Assembly: GCF_001399685.1 (NCBI RefSeq)
Contig: NZ_JTHN01000178.1
Location: 1 to 34,795 of the forward strand
DNA from: Paenibacillus sp. A3
GTDB lineage: Bacteria > Bacillota > Bacilli > Paenibacillales > NBRC-103111
Direction: 5' to 3'
Length of the DNA: 34,795 nucleotides
The position numbers and the translations under genes were made by a program. A model generated the notes under the pieces. That model saw nothing but the letters and a program-made list of their open reading frames with translations. It ran no database searches and was not told the origin of the DNA. This document shows, in pieces, positions 30,828 through 34,795 of this stretch. Each line of letters opens with the position of its first letter. Position 1 is the first letter of the stretch.

Positions 30828-32285
30828 ATGTACCGCATCGACTGGCAGCCGGACGAGAATTCGCCGCTGCCGTTCTATTTGCAAATCAAAACCTATATGA
30901 AACGCAAAATCGAAAACGGCGAGTGGCCGGTCGGCAGCCGTATCCCCACACAGCGACAATTGGCCGAGGCGCTCGGCGTCAATCGGTCCACAGTCGTCAC
31001 GGCGCTTCAGGAGCTGATCGCCGACGGGCTGCTTGAAGGCGACGGCCGCCGCGGCACGAAAGTGGTGAACAATCCGTGGTCTCTGCTGACCTCCCGCACC
31101 CCGCCCGACTGGGATTCGTATGTCCAGGCCGGCTGGCACCGGCCGAATCTGCCGACCATCCAAATGATCAATGAGACGGAATTTCAAGCCGGGATGATCC
31201 GTTTGAGCACGGGAGAGCCGTCTCCGGCGCTCTATCCGCAGCCGCTGCTCGGAGAGGTGTTCGGACGGCTTGCCTCCCGTATTCACACGCTCGGCTACGA
31301 AGAGCCGCGCGGGCTGCTGCCGCTCCGGGAGCAGCTAAGCCGCCACCTGCGAGCGCTCGGCATCGTCGCTTCTCCGGCCTCGATTCTGATCGTCTCGGGA
31401 GCGCTCCAAGCCCTGCAGCTTATTTCCCTCGGACTCGTCAAACCGGGAGCCACCATGATTACGGAGAGCCCCTCCTACCTGCATTCCCTGCATGTATTTC
31501 ATTCCGCCGGGGTCCGGTTAGCAGGACTGGAGATGGATTCGGAGGGCATTCGCATTCGCGGGTTGTCCGAACTGAAGCCCCAGCCGAACCGGATGCTGTA
31601 TACGATTCCGTCCTTCCACAACCCGACGGGCATCGTCATGTCGGAGCGGCGGCGCGTCGAGCTGCTGCGGGAATGCGAGCGGCTGCAGCTGCCGGTGATC
31701 GAGGATGACGTCTATCGCGAGCTATGGCTGGACGCCCCGCCTCCTCCGCCCTTGAAAGCGCGCGATCCGAACGGACTCGTCCTTTACTTGGGCAGCGTCT
31801 CCAAGACGGTCGGCCCGGGCCTGCGTACCGGCTGGATCGCCGGACCGGAGCCGGTTATCCGGCGGCTTGCGGATCTCAAAATGCAGACCGATTACGGGTC
31901 AAGCTCGCTTTCCCAATGGGCGCTGACAGAATGGTTCGAACGGGGCTTTCATGAAGAGCATTTAAGCCGGGTTCGTATCGTACTAAAGCAAAGACGCGAC
32001 GATGTGTTGGACATGCTGCAGAAGCATTTGTCGGGGCTTGCGGTATGGAATGTGCCCGCAGGCGGCTTTTACATTTGGCTGCGACTCGTGCCTCCCGTTT
32101 CCATGAATGCGCTATTTACACGTGCGCTCCAGGAGGGCATCTTGTTCAACCCCGGAACGGTGTACGACTCGCTCGGCGGCCCCTACATCCGGCTCTCTTA
32201 TTCGTTCGAATCGGCGGAACGCCTGAATTTTGGCCTTCGAAAGCTTGCCGGACTGATCCGGGAACTGAGCTCCCAACCAAAGTAA
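30828..32285 (+). CDS. MocR-type GntR/aminotransferase fusion regulator
   Basis: A 485-residue regulator. Residues 10-80 form a GntR winged helix (LPFYLQIKTYMKRKIENG, IPTQRQLAEALGVNRSTVV, GLLEGDGRRGTKV). After a linker (about 81-120) comes an aminotransferase-fold domain with PSFHNPTG (261-268), IEDDVYRELW and the PLP-lysine motif GSVSKTVGPGLRTGW (Lys326). MocR proteins use PLP adducts of amino compounds as signals. ATG 30828 is preferred to ATG 30819, because GGAGGG directly abuts the earlier ATG but is nine bases from the later one. It is divergent from a LysE exporter, its likely target. Confidence 0.93.
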   Translation: MYRIDWQPDENSPLPFYLQIKTYMKRKIENGEWPVGSRIPTQRQLAEALGVNRSTVVTALQELIADGLLEGDGRRGTKVVNNPWSLLTSRTPPDWDSYVQAGWHRPNLPTIQMINETEFQAGMIRLSTGEPSPALYPQPLLGEVFGRLASRIHTLGYEEPRGLLPLREQLSRHLRALGIVASPASILIVSGALQALQLISLGLVKPGATMITESPSYLHSLHVFHSAGVRLAGLEMDSEGIRIRGLSELKPQPNRMLYTIPSFHNPTGIVMSERRRVELLRECERLQLPVIEDDVYRELWLDAPPPPPLKARDPNGLVLYLGSVSKTVGPGLRTGWIAGPEPVIRRLADLKMQTDYGSSSLSQWALTEWFERGFHEEHLSRVRIVLKQRRDDVLDMLQKHLSGLAVWNVPAGGFYIWLRLVPPVSMNALFTRALQEGILFNPGTVYDSLGGPYIRLSYSFESAERLNFGLRKLAGLIRELSSQPK

Positions 32286-32414
32286 GGTTCGACAGGGAAT
32301 GACACGATGTTTTCATATTGTTGTCACCGCTCCGACACAGCCTTAAGGCCGACGGTTGCTGTATCATGGAATGAGAAAAATATTCCACGATGGTTGTGAA
32401 AGGGGACTTACCGG

Positions 32415-32789
32415 ATGAAAAAATGGATCGTCAGTGTGGCAGCAGTCGGGATGATTTTCGCCTTGTCTGCATGCGGAGCCAAAGAAACCCCGAAAGCTTC
32501 GGAGCCGGCAAGCGGCAATCCGGCGGCTCAGCAGGTAAAATTGGTGGCGACGAACTTCCAGTTCGATCAGAAAGAATATAAAGTGAAAAAAGGCGAGGAC
32601 GTTACGTTTTCGCTGGAAAACAAGCAAGGCATGCATGCCGTGCAAATCAGCGGCGTAAACGTCGGTTTGGACAACAACAACAAGACCAAAACGGTCAAAA
32701 TCGACAAAGCCGGCACATACGATATCGTCTGCTCGCTTCCTTGCGGCCAAGGCCATGCTACGATGAAATCCACGCTTATCGTGGAATAA
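32415..32789 (+). CDS. CuA-like cupredoxin lipoprotein
   Basis: A 124-residue lipoprotein. The signal ends at lipobox LSAC with Cys20, followed by a Ser/Pro/Ala tether to about residue 38 and a cupredoxin beta-sandwich. Likely metal ligands are His74, Cys106, Cys110, His114 and Met117. The spacing (32, 4, 4, 3) is close to the dinuclear CuA site of cytochrome c oxidase subunit II (H...CxxxCxxxHxxM). The Glu that supplies a backbone ligand there is Leu108. No membrane helices or cytochrome domain are attached, so it may be a free copper-carrying or electron-transfer protein at the outer face of the membrane. AAGGGG stands upstream of the ATG. It is a single gene, with no oxidase or copper genes adjacent. 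Confidence 0.88.
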   Translation: MKKWIVSVAAVGMIFALSACGAKETPKASEPASGNPAAQQVKLVATNFQFDQKEYKVKKGEDVTFSLENKQGMHAVQISGVNVGLDNNNKTKTVKIDKAGTYDIVCSLPCGQGHATMKSTLIVE

Positions 32790-32875
32790 GAATAGCCTAA
32801 TATAGCGGCGAATCATTCCAAAGCGGCTTCGTTTGTACTGCGGGACAGGCGGGGCCGTTTTTTATTTAAAATATG

Positions 32876-32928
32876 AAAAAGGCATGCTCGCGGCTTGAAT
32901 TATTCCAAGCGTGAAGCATGCCTTTTTT
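32876..32928. terminator. Bidirectional terminator between cupredoxin and cvpA
   Basis: AAAAAGGCATGCT (32876-32888) pairs with AGCATGCCTTTTTT (32915-32928), with extra pairing of GGCTTG/CAAGC inside. T-tracts on both strands serve the two convergent genes. Confidence 0.85.
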
Positions 32929-32949
32929 CAGTTATTCGATTCTGCGGTT

Positions 32950-33516
32950 TCAGGATTCCCCTGCTTTAACCCGACCGCTGCGGTTGTTCCAGAGCTCCTG
33001 CAGCTTATCGGTCAAAATCGGAGTATGCTCCAGGACGTACGGTGTCAGCATGGAGTTTTTGAGCTGATTCTGCGCGCCGTCGTTCGGGATGACGGTCATG
33101 ACATGGACGGCGATTACCGCGATGACCGCCGCTTCCGCAAAGCCGAGCGCCGCGCCGCTCCATTGATTGACCTGCTTGAGTCCCGGCGCCGCCGCCAACC
33201 AGTTCAGCAGCCGCCCGCCGATGCTGAACGCGATTTTGACCCCGAAGAACAAAATGGCAAACGCCAACGCATTATAAACGTAATTGTCCAGCTTCAAGCC
33301 CTTGGCTAAAAATTCATACTTCTGGTACGTTTCATGCCCGGATAGCGCAAGCGTACTGCCCACCAGCGGCGCCACGTCGTCATAAAAGAAAAAAGCGATC
33401 AAATACGCGGCGACGAGACCGACGACAGATACGAGTTGGCCGATAAAGCCGCGCGCAAACCCTAGAACCGTTCCGACGGCGAGCACCGCCAGAACGGTGT
33501 AATCCAGTCCGTTCAT
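32950..33516 (-). CDS. cvpA: CvpA-family membrane protein
   Basis: A 188-residue protein with about four membrane helices. The CvpA family start LDYTVLAVLAVGTVLGFARGFIGQLVSVVGLVAAYLIA has the conserved Asp and RGF. The NALAFAILFFGVKIAFSIGGRLLNWLA and LGFAEAAVIAVIAV helices follow, then a soluble tail. Its role is poorly known; in E. coli it is linked to colicin V production and envelope stress. AAGGA stands upstream of the ATG, inside the end of the preceding gene. In B. subtilis the same gene (yshB) lies between zapA and polX. Confidence 0.92.
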   Translation of the reverse strand: MNGLDYTVLAVLAVGTVLGFARGFIGQLVSVVGLVAAYLIAFFFYDDVAPLVGSTLALSGHETYQKYEFLAKGLKLDNYVYNALAFAILFFGVKIAFSIGGRLLNWLAAAPGLKQVNQWSGAALGFAEAAVIAVIAVHVMTVIPNDGAQNQLKNSMLTPYVLEHTPILTDKLQELWNNRSGRVKAGES

Positions 33517-33519
33517 TCG

Positions 33520-34795
33520 CTATTCCTTCTCCACGAGCTCGATCCATTCGTTGTATTCGATCTGGAGCTTCTCGTACTCGGATTTCAAGTTCTGCAATTC
33601 CTCGAATACTTGCTCCGCCTTCTCCTGATGCTGCCCGTATTCGGTCTGCAGCGCTTTGTGCTGTTTTAGCTGCTCAGTGAGCTGCTCTTGAAGCTCATTG
33701 TACAGCTCGACCTGAAGCTCTAGCTCGTCCTTTTGTTCCGCCAACTCGATTCTCAGCTGAGCTCCCTGCGCCGCTTGCTCGGTCAGTTCGGCGATTCTCG
33801 CTTCCTGCGCAGCCAACCGCTGCTCTAACGTCTCCCGTTCGCTCTGCGCCGTTTGCTGCCGATCCTCTAGCGCGGCACACTGCTCCTGCAGGGCACGGCT
33901 CAGCTCTACGGCCGCTTCGCGTTCCTGACGCAGTTCTGCAAGCTCGCGTTCACGCTCGCCGAGAAGGCGCTGGAACTCCTCGTGACGCGCCTCCTGCGCT
34001 GCCGCCGCTTCGCGAAGACCCGCTTCTTGCTCAGCCAAACGTCGCGCCAGCTCGTCATGCTGCCCTTGCAGCTCGTCATAGAGCTCCTGATGAACGCCAA
34101 TCTCCTCTTCCTGCTCACGGAGCTTAGCCCGCAGCTCGTCAACCTGAGCCGCCTGCGTGTCACTGTGCTGCTCCCGTTCGGCAAGCTCACGCGCCAGCTC
34201 GGTCTCCCGCTCGCTAAGCTGCTGTCCGAGCTGCGCGATGCGCGCCGCCAAGGCAGCCGCTTCTTCGTCGAACCGCCGCTTCGCTTCGGCCAGCTCGCTT
34301 TCCCGCCTCCGCTCCAGCGCTTCCAGCTGCCGCCGCTGCTCTTCTTCGCGGGCTGCCAGCCGGGCGTCGCTCTCGGCCGCACGCGCCTTCAGCTCCGTCT
34401 GGCGCAGCTCTGCTTCGGCAAGCTCTGCAGCGTGCTTCCGCTCCAGCGTCTCCAGCTTGCCCCGCAGCTCCGCTTCTTGGGAACCGCTGCGCTCCCGCAA
34501 AGCGGCCAGCTCGCCTTCGAGTTCGTTGTACAGCTCGTGCTGCAGCGCAAGCTCGTCTTCCTGCTCGCGCTGCTTTCCGCGCAGGGCTTCCAGCTCCGCC
34601 AGCAGCCCGTCGCCGCGCTGCAGCTGCTCGCGCGTCTTCTCCAGTTGCTCGCCAAGCTGCACCTCGAGGCGGCGCTTCTGTTCCTTCAGCTCCGCCTCGC
34701 GAGCCGCTAGACGCTCGGTGTAGCTCGCTTCCGCTTCGTGCATCTGCTCCGCCAGCATCGCCTTTGCCGCGGCCATTGCCTCGCGGCTGCGCTCC
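33520..34795 (-). CDS. Long coiled-coil protein in the zapA position, N-terminus outside window
   Basis: The frame is open to the right edge, so the true start is not seen; at least 424 residues are present. Almost all is Glu/Gln/Arg/Leu/Ala-rich coiled coil. Counting from the Met at 34776, a motif of the type EQxDELxLQxELYNELQ recurs at 71-88, 221-238 and 348-365. The last residues, NLKSEYEKLQIEYNEWIELVEKE split as LKSEYEKLQIEYNE and WIELVEKE, resemble the C-terminal helix of ZapA (LKEEYEKLERQ). It lies three bases before cvpA, where zapA stands in B. subtilis. A ZapA-like cell-division protein with a greatly expanded coiled coil is a good guess; an SMC-like or unrelated protein is possible. 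Confidence 0.75.
   Translation of the reverse strand, partial: ERSREAMAAAKAMLAEQMHEAEASYTERLAAREAELKEQKRRLEVQLGEQLEKTREQLQRGDGLLAELEALRGKQREQEDELALQHELYNELEGELAALRERSGSQEAELRGKLETLERKHAAELAEAELRQTELKARAAESDARLAAREEEQRRQLEALERRRESELAEAKRRFDEEAAALAARIAQLGQQLSERETELARELAEREQHSDTQAAQVDELRAKLREQEEEIGVHQELYDELQGQHDELARRLAEQEAGLREAAAAQEARHEEFQRLLGERERELAELRQEREAAVELSRALQEQCAALEDRQQTAQSERETLEQRLAAQEARIAELTEQAAQGAQLRIELAEQKDELELQVELYNELQEQLTEQLKQHKALQTEYGQHQEKAEQVFEELQNLKSEYEKLQIEYNEWIELVEKE

Noticed and set aside
34000..34795. Repetitive GC-rich stretch as a possible tandem repeat or CRISPR-like array
   Set aside because: The periodicity follows coiled-coil codons for Glu, Gln, Arg and Leu in an open frame; there are no exact spaced repeats.

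Overview
The window looks like chromosomal DNA of a GC-rich, spore-forming, low-motility-of-context Firmicute of the Paenibacillaceae type (Paenibacillus or Cohnella-like). This is inferred from the strong AGGAGG-type ribosome binding sites, frequent GTG/TTG starts, a Spo0E-type phosphatase, PspA under a SigW-like promoter, and Bacillus-like gene pairs (alaR-alaT, cvpA/mutS2/UPF0719). Almost all genes lie on the minus strand; only five are on the plus strand (the truncated EamA transporter, YdcF, a YvlD-like protein, a MocR regulator and a copper lipoprotein).

Layout. 1-500: tail of an EamA exporter ending in a bidirectional terminator. 544-3647: two Gfo/Idh/MocA dehydrogenases and a coupled AraC regulator, with a promoter and operator-like repeats upstream. 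3789-6519: ArsC/Spx-like protein, site-2 protease family protein and a class I aminotransferase. 6671-7411: YdcF. 7487-18980: a long cobalamin operon headed by a B12 riboswitch with intrinsic terminator, reading btuF-btuC-btuD-cobT-cobU-cbiB-cobS-cobD/cobQ fusion-pduO-rluA-like. It covers corrinoid import, amidation, adenosylation and nucleotide-loop assembly, but has no corrin-ring genes. Most junctions are 1-4 base stop/start overlaps. The exception is a 244-base cobU-cbiB gap holding two copies of a hairpin repeat and a possible 20-codon leader ORF coupled to cbiB.

19047-24831: an unrecognised lipoprotein, a Spo0E-like protein, the alaR-alaT pair with a structured leader, a small degenerate GNAT protein, cysteine synthase and an MFS transporter. 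24961-26975: a probable envelope-stress operon (PspA, a UPF0719/DUF350 membrane protein, a 27-residue membrane peptide and a double zinc-ribbon protein) preceded by a textbook ECF sigma-W-type promoter. 27045-34795: mutS2 and cvpA, which in Bacillus flank polX; here four accessory genes (YvlD-like, LysE exporter, MocR regulator, CuA-like lipoprotein) sit between them and polX is not seen. The right edge cuts a very long coiled-coil protein that occupies the zapA position.

The most notable items are the CobD-CobQ fusion, the cobU-cbiB hairpin repeats with a coupled mini-ORF, the SigW-type psp operon with its micro-membrane protein, the free-standing CuA-like lipoprotein and the ZapA-position coiled coil with three internal repeats. 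No CRISPR array, tRNA, rRNA, transposase or phage module was seen.
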